The notes beneath the pieces are model-generated. The model had not been told where the DNA came from. It saw nothing but the letters and a program-made list of their open reading frames with translations, and did not search any database. Shown here piece by piece: positions 39,789-49,189 of a DNA stretch of 64,000 nt. Position 1 is the stretch's first letter. Each line of letters opens with the position of its first letter. The stretch covers positions 1 through 64,000 of the forward strand of contig CAVOKQ010000008.1 of NCBI GenBank assembly GCA_963696545.1, in the 5' to 3' direction. The stretch is from RPQJ01 sp963696545 (GTDB taxonomy: Bacteria; Pseudomonadota; Gammaproteobacteria; Steroidobacterales; Steroidobacteraceae). The position numbers and the translations under genes are program-made.

Positions 39789-42668
39789 GTGGCCAAGCAT
39801 CCGCAACCCGGTTCGCGCCGGGCCCATGACAGTCTGATTTCACACCTGTATCCAAGCCGCCGCACCGCGCTGTCGCTCGCGATCGCGATTGCACTCGGCC
39901 TGCCGGGCGTCGCAATGGCGCAGCAGGAAGAAGTGCCGAAGGAATCTGCCAAGGCCGCCGAGGCGGCGGACCTCGAGGAAGTCATCGTCACAGGCGTCCG
40001 GGCCGGCATCGAGGACGCGATCCAGGTGAAGGCCGACCTGCAGAGCATCTCGGAAGTCATCTCGGCCGAAGACATCGGCAAGCTGCCTGACACCAGCATC
40101 GCCGACGCGATCTCGCGCCTGCCCGGCATCACGACGCAGCGCGCCGAAGGCCGCGCATCGGCGATCAGCTTGCGCGGTACCGACCCCGGCTTCACGACGG
40201 GCCTGATGAACGGCCGTGAACAGGTCAGCACCGGTGACAACCGCGCGATCGAGTACGACCAGTACCCGGCGGAACTGATCAACTCGGTCATCGTCTACAA
40301 GACGCCGGACTCGAACATCGTGGGCCAGGGCCTCGCCGGCACGATCGACCTGCGCACGGTGCGGCCGCTCGACTACGGCAGGCAGGCGATCGTCCTGAAC
40401 GTCCGCGGTGAGCAGAATTCGCAGGGCGGCGACCTCGGCGCCAACGCCGATTCGTCTGGCTACCGCGTGAGCTTCTCGTGGGTCGACCAGTTCATGGACG
40501 GCAAGCTCGGCGTTGCGCTCGGCTATGCGCGCCTCGACTCGCCGATCGCCACCAAGGGCTTCGGCACGTACGAGCCGTGGAACCCGAACGGCACGAATGC
40601 GGCGAACGTCGATCCGGGCGTACCCGCTGATGCCTACACGACGAACGGCATGAAGGTGCGCGCGGACATGGGTTCGACCGTCCGCGACGGCTACCTGGCA
40701 ACGGTCGAGTTCCGGCCGAACGAGACCTGGGGCAGCATCCTCGACTTCTACTACACGAGCATGGAGCAGACCAACAACGCGCGCAGCCTCGAGGTAAACC
40801 TCGGCGGTTACCCGGCGCCCTGCTGCGACGGGCCGTTCCCGGCGAACACGGTATTTGGTTACTCGAACCCGACGATCAAGAACAACACCGTCGTGGCCGG
40901 CAACCTGAACACCGTGGTGCCGCTGGCCCGCAACTTCCTGTTCACCACCGACGACTCGATCCTGGCGACCGGCTGGTTGAACGAGTTCCAGCTGAACGAC
41001 CAGTGGAAGATGCTCGCGGACTTGAGCTACTCGAAGGCCGAGCGCGACCAGAAGCAGTACGAGACGAACGCGCAGTACGAGCCGCAGGTCACGAACCCGA
41101 ACCAGCCGCGCAACATCTACGACAACGGCGTCTTCAAGCTCAAGGCGAACAAGATGTCGTCGCTGACGTTCGGGCTGGACTACGCCGACCCGTCGCGCGT
41201 GCAGGTCGGTCCGACGATCTATGGCGCGGGCTACACCAAGATCCCGCACATCGAGGACGAGCTGACCTCGTACCGGGTCGACTTCGTGCGCGAGGGCGAG
41301 CTGTGGTGGTTTGCCACGACGTCGTTCGGCGTCAACTACAGCGACCGCACCAAGGACAAGAAGACGCCTGAGGCCGGCCTCGGCACGATCAACGGCGAGT
41401 ACTACGCGATCGGTGCCACCGAACTCATCAAGCCCACGAACCTGAACTACGCGAATGCCGGCAAGGCCCTCGCCTGGAACGTGAAGGACGTGCTCAGGAG
41501 CTATTACAACCCGATCGTCTACGGCAACCCGGAGACGCTGCCTTACCTCGCGCCCAAGTACTGGAACGTCGACGAAAAGGTGTGGACGGCTTACCTGCGC
41601 GGCGATCTCGACCACGTGCTGTCCGACAACGTGACGCTGAAGGGCAACGTCGGCCTGCAGGTCATCGGCACGGACCAGAGCTCGGGCTCGTTCGAGGTCC
41701 AGAACGCGTACACGTCGGCGCAGGAGGTCATCAGTGTCTCCGGCGGCAAGACGTACACGGACGTGCTGCCGCAGATCAACCTCGTGTTCGAGATGTGGGA
41801 CCAGCAGGCGGTGCGTGTCGGCCTCTCCGAGCAGATGGCTCGTGCCCGCATGGACCAGCTGAAGGCGACGACCGAGGTCGGCTACAACCAGAGCGACGGC
41901 ATTCCGGGCGGCAGCGCCGGCAATCCTGAGCTCGATCCGTGGCGCGCCTGGGCGTATGACGTCTCGTATGAGAAGTACTTCGCCGACTACAAGGGCTACG
42001 TCTCGGCCGCGGCGTTCTACAAGGACCTGGAGAGCTACATCTACGCCCAGACCGACACGAACTACGACTACTCGGACCTGCTCGCGACGCTGCCGCCGGG
42101 CTACTTCCCGCCGGGCGTCACGCCGAAGACCACGGGTAACTACACCCGGCCGGTCAACGGCCAGGGCGGCTACCTGTACGGCTTCGAGTTCGCGGTCTCC
42201 GTGCCGTTCGACCTGATGACGGAATACCTGAACGGCTTCGGTGCGAGCTTCAGCTACTCCTACACGAAGAGCGACATCGAGATCGAGGGCGTCGTGACGG
42301 GTTCGGCCTCGGACAACATCCCGCTGCCGGGCCTGTCGCAGGACGTGTGGAACGCGACGCTGTACTACGAGAACTACGGCTTCGCGGCGCGCATCGCGAC
42401 GCGCTACCGCTCGAAGTACATCGGCGAAGTGACGAACTTCGCGAACGACCGCGCGCTGCGCTACGTGGACGGCGACCAGATCACCGACGCGCAGCTGAGC
42501 TACACGTTCGGCGGCGATACGATGATGAACGGGCTGATGGTGCTGTTCCAGGTCAACAACCTGACCAACGAGCCGTACATCGCGTACTCGGAGAACAAGG
42601 AGCGGATGCTGGACTACCAGGAGTACGGTACGCAGTACCTGTTCGGCCTGAACTACGCCTTCCACTAA
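39789..42668 (+). CDS. TonB-dependent outer-membrane receptor for glucans
   Basis: 959 residues from GTG 39789, eight bases after AGGGGA. A long signal peptide ends GLPGVAMAQ. The TonB box region is EEVIVTG, the plug domain contains IGKLPDTSIADAISRLPGI and SLRGTDPGF, and a beta-barrel follows to a C-terminal aromatic residue (YLFGLNYAFH). Large receptors of this class in proteobacteria import oligosaccharides such as maltodextrins with TonB-ExbB-ExbD energy. Its neighbours (malQ before, amylolytic genes after) and the LacI-type operator upstream support an alpha-glucan substrate. No SusD partner exists, as expected outside Bacteroidetes. Confidence 0.93.
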   Translation: MAKHPQPGSRRAHDSLISHLYPSRRTALSLAIAIALGLPGVAMAQQEEVPKESAKAAEAADLEEVIVTGVRAGIEDAIQVKADLQSISEVISAEDIGKLPDTSIADAISRLPGITTQRAEGRASAISLRGTDPGFTTGLMNGREQVSTGDNRAIEYDQYPAELINSVIVYKTPDSNIVGQGLAGTIDLRTVRPLDYGRQAIVLNVRGEQNSQGGDLGANADSSGYRVSFSWVDQFMDGKLGVALGYARLDSPIATKGFGTYEPWNPNGTNAANVDPGVPADAYTTNGMKVRADMGSTVRDGYLATVEFRPNETWGSILDFYYTSMEQTNNARSLEVNLGGYPAPCCDGPFPANTVFGYSNPTIKNNTVVAGNLNTVVPLARNFLFTTDDSILATGWLNEFQLNDQWKMLADLSYSKAERDQKQYETNAQYEPQVTNPNQPRNIYDNGVFKLKANKMSSLTFGLDYADPSRVQVGPTIYGAGYTKIPHIEDELTSYRVDFVREGELWWFATTSFGVNYSDRTKDKKTPEAGLGTINGEYYAIGATELIKPTNLNYANAGKALAWNVKDVLRSYYNPIVYGNPETLPYLAPKYWNVDEKVWTAYLRGDLDHVLSDNVTLKGNVGLQVIGTDQSSGSFEVQNAYTSAQEVISVSGGKTYTDVLPQINLVFEMWDQQAVRVGLSEQMARARMDQLKATTEVGYNQSDGIPGGSAGNPELDPWRAWAYDVSYEKYFADYKGYVSAAAFYKDLESYIYAQTDTNYDYSDLLATLPPGYFPPGVTPKTTGNYTRPVNGQGGYLYGFEFAVSVPFDLMTEYLNGFGASFSYSYTKSDIEIEGVVTGSASDNIPLPGLSQDVWNATLYYENYGFAARIATRYRSKYIGEVTNFANDRALRYVDGDQITDAQLSYTFGGDTMMNGLMVLFQVNNLTNEPYIAYSENKERMLDYQEYGTQYLFGLNYAFH

Positions 42669-42727
42669 CCAATAACCACGGACTTCACGCCGGCGCTTGC
42701 GCCGGCGCGGAGATCCGGGACCTCGAA

Positions 42728-42759
42728 GCCTCCGCCGGTTCGCCGGCGGAGGCTTTTTC
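42728..42759 (+). terminator. Rho-independent terminator after the receptor gene
   Basis: An 11-bp GC-rich stem (GCCTCCGCCGG at 42728-42738 and its complement at 42743-42753) with a TTCG loop is followed by TTTTT. A second hairpin at 42689-42708 has no T tract. The terminator ends at the stop codon of the convergent MFS gene. Confidence 0.85.
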
Positions 42760-44229
42760 TTAGTGAGGACGGGCGCCCGTGGTGACCGCGGCTGGCGCGG
42801 TCGCGCCGGCGGCGACGCTGCGCCAGGAGATTGCCGCGAGCGCCAGGCTCACGGCTCCGATCAGGAAGATCGCGCCCTTGTCGGCCACGCCGCTGACGAA
42901 CGTGCCGATGCCGAGGCTGACGACCAGCTGCGGCAGCACGATCGACAGGTTGAACACGCCCATGTAGAGACCGATCCGCGACTGGTCCACGCGCTGCGAC
43001 ATGATCGAGAACGGCAGGCTCACGATTGCAGCCCAGCCGATGCCCATCACGGCCATCAGCAGGTACAGCGCGACCGGCGCATGCGCGAACAGGTAGACGC
43101 CCGCGAATCCCGCGGCCATCACGACGAGGCAGGCGGCATGCACGCGGACCACGTCGTAGCGCGCTGCGAGCGGCAGCAGCACCAGCGCGGGCAGCGCGGC
43201 GGCGACGGCATTCAGCGCCAGGAAGCTGGTCGAGAGCACCTTGCCGGTCGAGTCGGCATCGAGCCCGGGGAAGCGCTGCTGCACGAATGCGATCATGTAG
43301 ACGAACATCGTCTGCACGCCGATCCAGCTGAGCGAGTTGGCCGCGAGCACCTTGCGGAAGTCGACGAGGTCCTGGCGTGCGAACTCTGCACCACGGCTCC
43401 GCGCGGCGAGCGTCTGCCAGAACAGCAGCAGCGTGAGCGCCGCGCATACGGCCTCGAGCATGAGTCCCGGCGGCTGCACGCCGACCAGCTTCAGGCCCAT
43501 CGCGATCACGTCGTACGCGAGGATCGCCCACAACGGCCGGATCAAGTCGAGGATCTGCGCGAAGCTCGTGCTGCCGGTGCTGACTGCGGACGCGGCTGAC
43601 CCCGAGGCGCCCGGCAGCACACGAGGTTCCTCGATCAGCAGCGCGGGAGATATCGAGAACAACACCACCAGCACGGCGGCGACGTAGATCAGTGCGAAGT
43701 TGCCGAAAATCGCGCCGATCGCATACGCGAGCACGCCGAACGACCCCGAGACCGTCTGCATCCACGTGTAGCCGCGGGTGCGCGCGATGCCGGCCGGCGT
43801 GACATCCGTGATGATCGAGCGTGTCGGATTGAAGCTGACGTTGATCGAGAGATCGAGCGCAAGCGCCACCGCGATCGCCACTCCGATCACGGCGTCGAAC
43901 CCGAGTTTCTGCGAGATCACGCCGATGTACGGCAGCGCCAGGATCATCAGCGCGGCGAGCAGGCCGCCGATGATGATGAACGGCCGCCGCCGGCCACCCC
44001 AGAACCAGACCTTGTCGCTGATCACGCCGATCAGCAGCTGGCCGATGATGCCCGCGAGCGGACCGGCCGCCCAGACGAGGCCGATCTCGTGGATGTCGAG
44101 GTTGTACTTCGTCGACAGGATCCAGCTCAGCACCGAGATCTGCACCGACAGCGCGAACCCCATCGCGGTCGCCGGCAACGTAAGCAGCACGAGGAACGGG
44201 GTGGACAGTCGTCGCTGCATGCCGAGCAT
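42760..44229 (-). CDS. Major facilitator sugar transporter (GPH/SLC45-like)
   Basis: 489 residues, about 12 membrane helices. The N-terminal half has the loop motif GVISDKVWFWGGRRRPFIIIGG, close to the D-R-R-P pattern of sucrose/maltose proton symporters. Its ATG at 44229 follows GGGAGA. It points away from the GH127-like gene across a 138-bp gap. It probably imports a di- or oligosaccharide released by the neighbouring hydrolases. It differs clearly in sequence from the second porter at 54982. Confidence 0.88.
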   Translation of the reverse strand: MLGMQRRLSTPFLVLLTLPATAMGFALSVQISVLSWILSTKYNLDIHEIGLVWAAGPLAGIIGQLLIGVISDKVWFWGGRRRPFIIIGGLLAALMILALPYIGVISQKLGFDAVIGVAIAVALALDLSINVSFNPTRSIITDVTPAGIARTRGYTWMQTVSGSFGVLAYAIGAIFGNFALIYVAAVLVVLFSISPALLIEEPRVLPGASGSAASAVSTGSTSFAQILDLIRPLWAILAYDVIAMGLKLVGVQPPGLMLEAVCAALTLLLFWQTLAARSRGAEFARQDLVDFRKVLAANSLSWIGVQTMFVYMIAFVQQRFPGLDADSTGKVLSTSFLALNAVAAALPALVLLPLAARYDVVRVHAACLVVMAAGFAGVYLFAHAPVALYLLMAVMGIGWAAIVSLPFSIMSQRVDQSRIGLYMGVFNLSIVLPQLVVSLGIGTFVSGVADKGAIFLIGAVSLALAAISWRSVAAGATAPAAVTTGARPH

Positions 44230-44367
44230 TCGGGGTCTCCCTGGGTGTGTTCTTGTGCGGCCGGCCCGGAGCATTTCGCGCCGCGCGGGTCCTGTCAATC
44301 AAAGGCGCGGCCAGCGACTCAAGGCTGCGTGACTTCGCAACACCGGTTCTGCTCAAATCGAAGTCCG

Positions 44368-46257
44368 ATGACGCCAGGCAACGGTCCGGGCAATGACGAC
44401 TCTTGCGCTGCCGCCCCGGCGGCACCTCTGCGGCGCCTGCCGCTGGGGTCCGTCGCGCCCACGGGCTGGTTGCGGGCGCAGATGCTGCGCGACCTCGAGC
44501 ACGGGTACGCAGGGCGCCTCGACCGGTTGAGTCCGCACGTAGCGCGCGACCTGTATCGCGAGCGACTGGAGTTTGCGACCGGCCACGCGGGCTGGTGGGA
44601 CGCGGAGTCGCGCGGCAACTGGCTCTGGGGCTACACGATGCTGGCGTACCTCGGGAATTCGCCATTGCATCGCGGCCGTGCCGACGAACTGGTGGCGCAA
44701 ATGCGCGCCACGCAGGACGACGACGGGTACATCGGCATCTACTCGGTGGGCGCGAGGTTTCCGCCGGGCGGCGTCGAGAACGGTGAACTCTGGGCGCAGT
44801 CACGCGCGCTGATGGTGATGCTCTCGCATCATGAGTTGACCGGGGACCCGGCCAGCCTCGAGTCGGCTCGCCGGGCGGCCGACCTGACGATGCGCAACTA
44901 CGGCGATGGTCGGCCGCACTTCGGCCGGGCCAGTACCCAGCAGGATCGGACCGGGCTGACCCACGGGCTGTGCTATGCGGACGCGCTCGAGACGCTGTTC
45001 GAGATCACTGCCGACGATCGTTACCGACGCTTCGCCTGCTGGATGCTGCAGGACTTCGATCGCTGGCAGGTGCCATTCCCGAACGACGATCTCGCGGCTG
45101 CCAACCTCTCCGATCCCGGCCGTAGCCTGCGCGGACACGCGGTGCACACGGTGGAGCACCTCCGGGCCGTTGCATTCGGCGCCTCACCGGACACTGCTCG
45201 CCGCGCGGCGGCGCTCCGGAAGCTGCGGCTCAGCGCCACGCCGAGCGGAGCCGTGAACGGCGACGAGAGCCTGCACGGCCTGCCTTGCCCCGACGCAGCA
45301 TATGAATACTGCACGCTGACGGAGCTGCTGTTCAGCCTGGGCCGCCTCGCGCAGCATGATGCGGACGCGACCCTCGGCGACTGGATGGAGCGGCTTGCGT
45401 TCAACGCGGCCCAGGGTGCTCGCGCGGCGGACGGACGGGCGCTCGCCTATCTGTGCAGCGACACGCGCCTCGACGCCGTCGCAAGCCGACCCGACAGTTA
45501 CTCGCTGCTGACCGGCCGCCACGGACGCTTCAAGCTCTCGCCGACGCATGACGACGTCGCGTGCTGTTGCAACCCGAACGGCACGCGACTGCTGCCGCAC
45601 TACGTGGCGTCGATGTGGCTCGGCTGCAGCGAATCGCCGGGCCTGGTCGCTCTCGGCTACGGTCCCAGCGAACTCAAGACGCAGGTCGACGGCAGTCGCG
45701 TGACGGTCCACCAGTGCACGGACTACCCGTTCGAGGACGAGGTCCGATTCACGGTCGCGGTCTCGGCGCCGGTGCAGATGACGCTCTGGCTGCGACGTCC
45801 CGCCTGGGCACGCGCCGTCGACGTCGCCGGCGCGGAGGCACGCAGCCGGGATGGCTGGATCGTGATCGATCGGTGCTGGCGTGACACGACGTCATTCTCG
45901 GTCCGGTTCGACGTCCCGGTGGGGGCCGAGCCGTATCCGGCGGGAGAGATTGCAGTGCTGCGCGGCCCGCTGCAGTTCGTGCAGCCCATCGTTCACCGCA
46001 GTCGACCGATAGTAGCGGTTGGCAGAACGGATTGGCTCGACGAGGAGCTGGTGGCGGCAGACCCCGGTGATATTGCGGCCGCCACGCCGATATTCGATAC
46101 GTCACTCGATGACCTCGGCCTCGTCGTCGAGCGTGACGCCGCGTTCGATGCCGACGACCCGTGGAGTCAGCCGTCGCTGCGGCTCGCGCGTCCCGGGCTA
46201 ACGCTGGTGCCCCTGGGCTGCGCCGCGCTGCGTCGCGCGGCCTTCATCGCCCGATGA
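44368..46257 (+). CDS. GH127-family-like glycoside hydrolase (DUF1680)
   Basis: 629 residues of the DUF1680/GH127 family, an (alpha/alpha)6 barrel with beta-sandwich domains. In the founding beta-L-arabinofuranosidase a zinc-bound cysteine is the nucleophile. The equivalent metal-site pattern is visible here as E313-x-C315 (YEYCTL) and a CC pair, C400/C401, before NPN (CCNPNGTR). No signal peptide is evident, so it should be cytoplasmic. Its place in an alpha-glucan locus is unexpected. It could work on arabinose-containing side chains imported by the same system, or on another glycan. It overlaps the convergent esterase gene by 14 bp. Confidence 0.82.
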   Translation: MTPGNGPGNDDSCAAAPAAPLRRLPLGSVAPTGWLRAQMLRDLEHGYAGRLDRLSPHVARDLYRERLEFATGHAGWWDAESRGNWLWGYTMLAYLGNSPLHRGRADELVAQMRATQDDDGYIGIYSVGARFPPGGVENGELWAQSRALMVMLSHHELTGDPASLESARRAADLTMRNYGDGRPHFGRASTQQDRTGLTHGLCYADALETLFEITADDRYRRFACWMLQDFDRWQVPFPNDDLAAANLSDPGRSLRGHAVHTVEHLRAVAFGASPDTARRAAALRKLRLSATPSGAVNGDESLHGLPCPDAAYEYCTLTELLFSLGRLAQHDADATLGDWMERLAFNAAQGARAADGRALAYLCSDTRLDAVASRPDSYSLLTGRHGRFKLSPTHDDVACCCNPNGTRLLPHYVASMWLGCSESPGLVALGYGPSELKTQVDGSRVTVHQCTDYPFEDEVRFTVAVSAPVQMTLWLRRPAWARAVDVAGAEARSRDGWIVIDRCWRDTTSFSVRFDVPVGAEPYPAGEIAVLRGPLQFVQPIVHRSRPIVAVGRTDWLDEELVAADPGDIAAATPIFDTSLDDLGLVVERDAAFDADDPWSQPSLRLARPGLTLVPLGCAALRRAAFIAR

Positions 46258-47176
46258 GGAAAGCGAGCGGCTGATCGACCCGCAGCCGCCAGGCCTTCTC
46301 CGAGTGCTCGGCGCCCTCGAACTTGCGCGTGATCCAGTTCCTGCCCTCGACGTAGCCCGCCTTGCGCAGCATCTCGTTCGCGCGCAGCTGGTAGCGCTCG
46401 TAGGTCTCGTCCAGCGTCGCGGTGCCGTAGTCGAAGTAGTACTTGTGAGTTGCGGGATCGGGCAGGTGCGCGGCGAAATCATCGAGCGCGATGCCGTTGC
46501 CCGCGGGCCAGTGAGTGGAAACGCAGCCCGCGCCTCCGTACACGTCCGGGTACCTGCTGATCGCGTATTGCGAGACGAGTCCACCCATGCTCGAGCCCAT
46601 GATGGAAGTGTCGGCGCGACCCGGCAGCGTGCGGTAGTTCGCATCGATGAACGGCTTCAGTTCCTCGACCAGGAATGCGAGATAGCGGTCGGACACGATG
46701 TTTCCCGGCGGCGCGGGCGTGGAACCCGGGACATTGAAGTCGATCGAGCCCTGCCCGGCGCCCTGCCCGGTGCCCTGCACAGCCCGCTGCGGCATGTATT
46801 CCTCGCGCCGCTTCGGCGTGTTCCACACGCCGACGACGATTGCCTCGCGGACTTCACCCGCGGCGATCATCCGCGTCATCGTCTCGTCGATGCCCCAGTC
46901 GACGCCGCCGTAGGACGTCGCCGGATCGAACAGGTTCTGGCCGTCGTGCATGTACAGCACCGGATAGTGTTTGCCGGGCTCGCGGTCATAGCCAGGCGGC
47001 AGCCAGACATCTACATTGCGAGCGGCCACGTGCTGCGAGGGCATCGACGGGTAACGCAGCACCGTGCCCGTGATGCCGGGTCCCATGACCGGCACTGGTT
47101 GCGGCGCAGCCTGCACAGGATCAATCGCGCCGAGCACGACCGCGGCTGTCACGATTGCAGGCAGCATCGACGACAT
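46244..47176 (-). CDS. Exported alpha/beta-hydrolase esterase (esterase D/Fes-like)
   Basis: 310 residues. A signal peptide ends near VQAAP. The fold is that of the putative esterase family (enterochelin esterase, feruloyl esterase module): HYPVLYMHDGQNLFDP, the nucleophile elbow GSSMGG and a late His in GAEHSEKAW. It presumably cleaves ester groups from polysaccharides or phenolics in the periplasm. It begins 9 bp after the amylase stop on the same strand, so the two form an operon. Confidence 0.88.
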   Translation of the reverse strand: MSSMLPAIVTAAVVLGAIDPVQAAPQPVPVMGPGITGTVLRYPSMPSQHVAARNVDVWLPPGYDREPGKHYPVLYMHDGQNLFDPATSYGGVDWGIDETMTRMIAAGEVREAIVVGVWNTPKRREEYMPQRAVQGTGQGAGQGSIDFNVPGSTPAPPGNIVSDRYLAFLVEELKPFIDANYRTLPGRADTSIMGSSMGGLVSQYAISRYPDVYGGAGCVSTHWPAGNGIALDDFAAHLPDPATHKYYFDYGTATLDETYERYQLRANEMLRKAGYVEGRNWITRKFEGAEHSEKAWRLRVDQPLAFLIGR

Positions 47177-47185
47177 CGGTGCTTC

Positions 47186-49033
47186 TCAGTTCAGTTCCAG
47201 GATTGTCGCACTGTGCGCCGGCGCGGCGATGCCCTGGTCCAGGCGGAACGGCTGCTTCGTGATCACGTCGGTGCCCGTCGTCGCGCTGCCGATCACCTCA
47301 TGGAAGCGCTTCGTGTCCACCGTCTTCGCTTCGTCCGCATTGTTCAGGATCACCATCACCTTCTGTGCATCGGTATGCCGGAAGTACACGTACACGCCGT
47401 CGAACGGCACGAACTGGGTCAGCTTGCCATCGTGCAGCGCAGGCGCGCCGCGGCGCCACAGCAGCAGCTTGCGCATGTACTCCTGCATGTCGCGCTGTGC
47501 CGGTTCCAGGCCCTGGCCGGTGAACGCGTTCACCTTGTCGCCAGGCCAGCCGCCCGGGAAATCGCTGCGGATCACGCCGTGATCTTCCGTGCCCCTATTG
47601 CCCATCAGGATCTCGGTGCCATAGAAGATCTGCGGGATGCCGCGCGTCGTCAGCAAGAACGCGATGGCCATCCTGTCCAGGTCCGCGCGGTCGCCGAGCA
47701 CCGTGTAGATGCGGCTCACGTCGTGGTTATCGGCGAACACGACGAGGTTGTACGGATCCGGGTACAGGCCGTCGGTCGCGAGCACGCGGTAGATCCTGCG
47801 CAGGCCCGTGCCCCAGCCCTCTTTCTCGAGCAGCGCCTGGCCGACGGCTTCCTGCAGCGGGAAGTCGAACAGCGACGGCATGTAGGACACATAGCCGTCG
47901 TAGTTCTTCCTGCCGCGCTGCCAGTACGCGACGGTGACGGGGTTGCCGCTCCACTCCTCGCCGACGACGTTGATGTCCGGGTACTCGTCCATCACGCGGC
48001 GCGACCATTCCGTGAGGAACGCGCGGTCCGAGTAGGAGTAGGTGTCTACGCGCAGGCCTGACAGCCCTGCGTACTCGATCCACCAGAGCGTGTTCTGGAT
48101 CAGGTAGGTCGCGAGGTACGGGTTGCGCTGGTTCAGGTCCGGCATCGCCTCGACGAACCATCCGTCCGCGAACGTGCGCCTGTCTTCCTCAGCGCCATGG
48201 GGATCCTGCAGCGACTCGCGGACGTGGTGCGTGCCCTCGAACCTGCCCTTGTTGTTGATCCAGTCCGGCGTCGGCATGTCGCGCATCCACCAGTGTCCGG
48301 AGCCGATATGGTTCAGAACCACGTCCTGGATCAGGCCGATGTTGCGTTTGCGCGCATCGATCGAGAGCTGCCGATAGGACGCGTTGGTGCCGAGGCGCGG
48401 ATCCACGCGATAGAAGTCGGTGATCGAATAGCCGTGGTAGCTGTACTGCGGCTGCGCGTTCTCGAGCACCGGGTTCAGCCACAGCTGCGTGAATCCCATG
48501 CCCGACACGTAGTCGAGGTGGTTGGTGATGCCCTGGATGTCGCCACCGTGACGCCCGAGCGCCACGCCGCGGTCGAGCCCGTCCTTCAGCTCCTTGACCG
48601 AGTCGTCAGCGGGATCGCCGTTCGCGAAGCGGTCCGGCATGACGAGGTAGATCACGTCCTGGGGGCCGAAACCCTTGCGCTGCGAGGAGCCGGGTTCACG
48701 CGCCTGCAGCGGGTATTCGTACTTCGCGACCACGGAGCGGCCGCGGCGGAACTCGATTCGGGCCATGCCCGGCCGCGCGTCCTGCGCGATCTTCAGGTTC
48801 AGGAACAGGTAGTTCGGGTTCGCGACGCGCTCGACACCCGTGACCGCGACGCCCGGATACTGGACCGAGGGCTCGAGGTCGGCGACGCGCTCCCCGTGCA
48901 CCATCAGCTGCAGCCGGTCGTCCTTCATGCCGACCCACCAGGAGCCTGGCTCGATGCGCTCGACGCGGTCGCTCGCCACGGACTGGGTCGTGAAGAGCGC
49001 CAACAGCAATGCAACCAGCCACAGTCTCGACAT
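47186..49033 (-). CDS. Exported GH13 neopullulanase/cyclomaltodextrinase-type amylase (SusA-like)
   Basis: 615 residues with a signal peptide (MSRLWLVALLLALFTTQSVAS). An N-terminal immunoglobulin-like domain of the cyclomaltodextrinase type (residues about 30-120) leads to the barrel opening VIYLVMPDRFANGDP. The catalytic residues are the Asp in LRVDTYSYSD, the Glu in VVGEEWSG and the Asp in FADNHDVSR. This group cuts maltodextrins, cyclodextrins and pullulan in the periplasm. ATG 49033 follows GAGGAGA. It is divergent from the GH97 gene, and a LacI-type operator lies between them. Confidence 0.95.
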   Translation of the reverse strand: MSRLWLVALLLALFTTQSVASDRVERIEPGSWWVGMKDDRLQLMVHGERVADLEPSVQYPGVAVTGVERVANPNYLFLNLKIAQDARPGMARIEFRRGRSVVAKYEYPLQAREPGSSQRKGFGPQDVIYLVMPDRFANGDPADDSVKELKDGLDRGVALGRHGGDIQGITNHLDYVSGMGFTQLWLNPVLENAQPQYSYHGYSITDFYRVDPRLGTNASYRQLSIDARKRNIGLIQDVVLNHIGSGHWWMRDMPTPDWINNKGRFEGTHHVRESLQDPHGAEEDRRTFADGWFVEAMPDLNQRNPYLATYLIQNTLWWIEYAGLSGLRVDTYSYSDRAFLTEWSRRVMDEYPDINVVGEEWSGNPVTVAYWQRGRKNYDGYVSYMPSLFDFPLQEAVGQALLEKEGWGTGLRRIYRVLATDGLYPDPYNLVVFADNHDVSRIYTVLGDRADLDRMAIAFLLTTRGIPQIFYGTEILMGNRGTEDHGVIRSDFPGGWPGDKVNAFTGQGLEPAQRDMQEYMRKLLLWRRGAPALHDGKLTQFVPFDGVYVYFRHTDAQKVMVILNNADEAKTVDTKRFHEVIGSATTGTDVITKQPFRLDQGIAAPAHSATILELN

Positions 49034-49095
49034 CCCCGATCTCCTCTTCGATTGCGCGGCAGTGAACCATCCGGGGCGCGGCTCCCACAAGACCC

Positions 49096-49109
49096 TGCAT
49101 ACGTTTGCA
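49096..49109. promoter_or_regulatory. LacI-type operator between the amylase and alpha-glucosidase genes
   Basis: TGCATACGTTTGCA, centred on CG, agrees at 13 of 14 bases with the site at 39696-39709. It lies 63 bp from the GH13 start and 81 bp from the GH97 start, so one bound repressor could control both directions. Confidence 0.65.
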
Positions 49110-49189
49110 GCGGACGCGGGCGCGGCGGCAGCCGGCTCCGGGCGTTGCTAGACTCCGATGGGTTCGGGGGGTGACCGGAGAGTCCGTCG

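Noticed and set aside
39840..42665. Open frame of 941 codons opposite the TonB receptor gene
   Set aside because: It is an antisense shadow; the receptor frame has all the conserved features.
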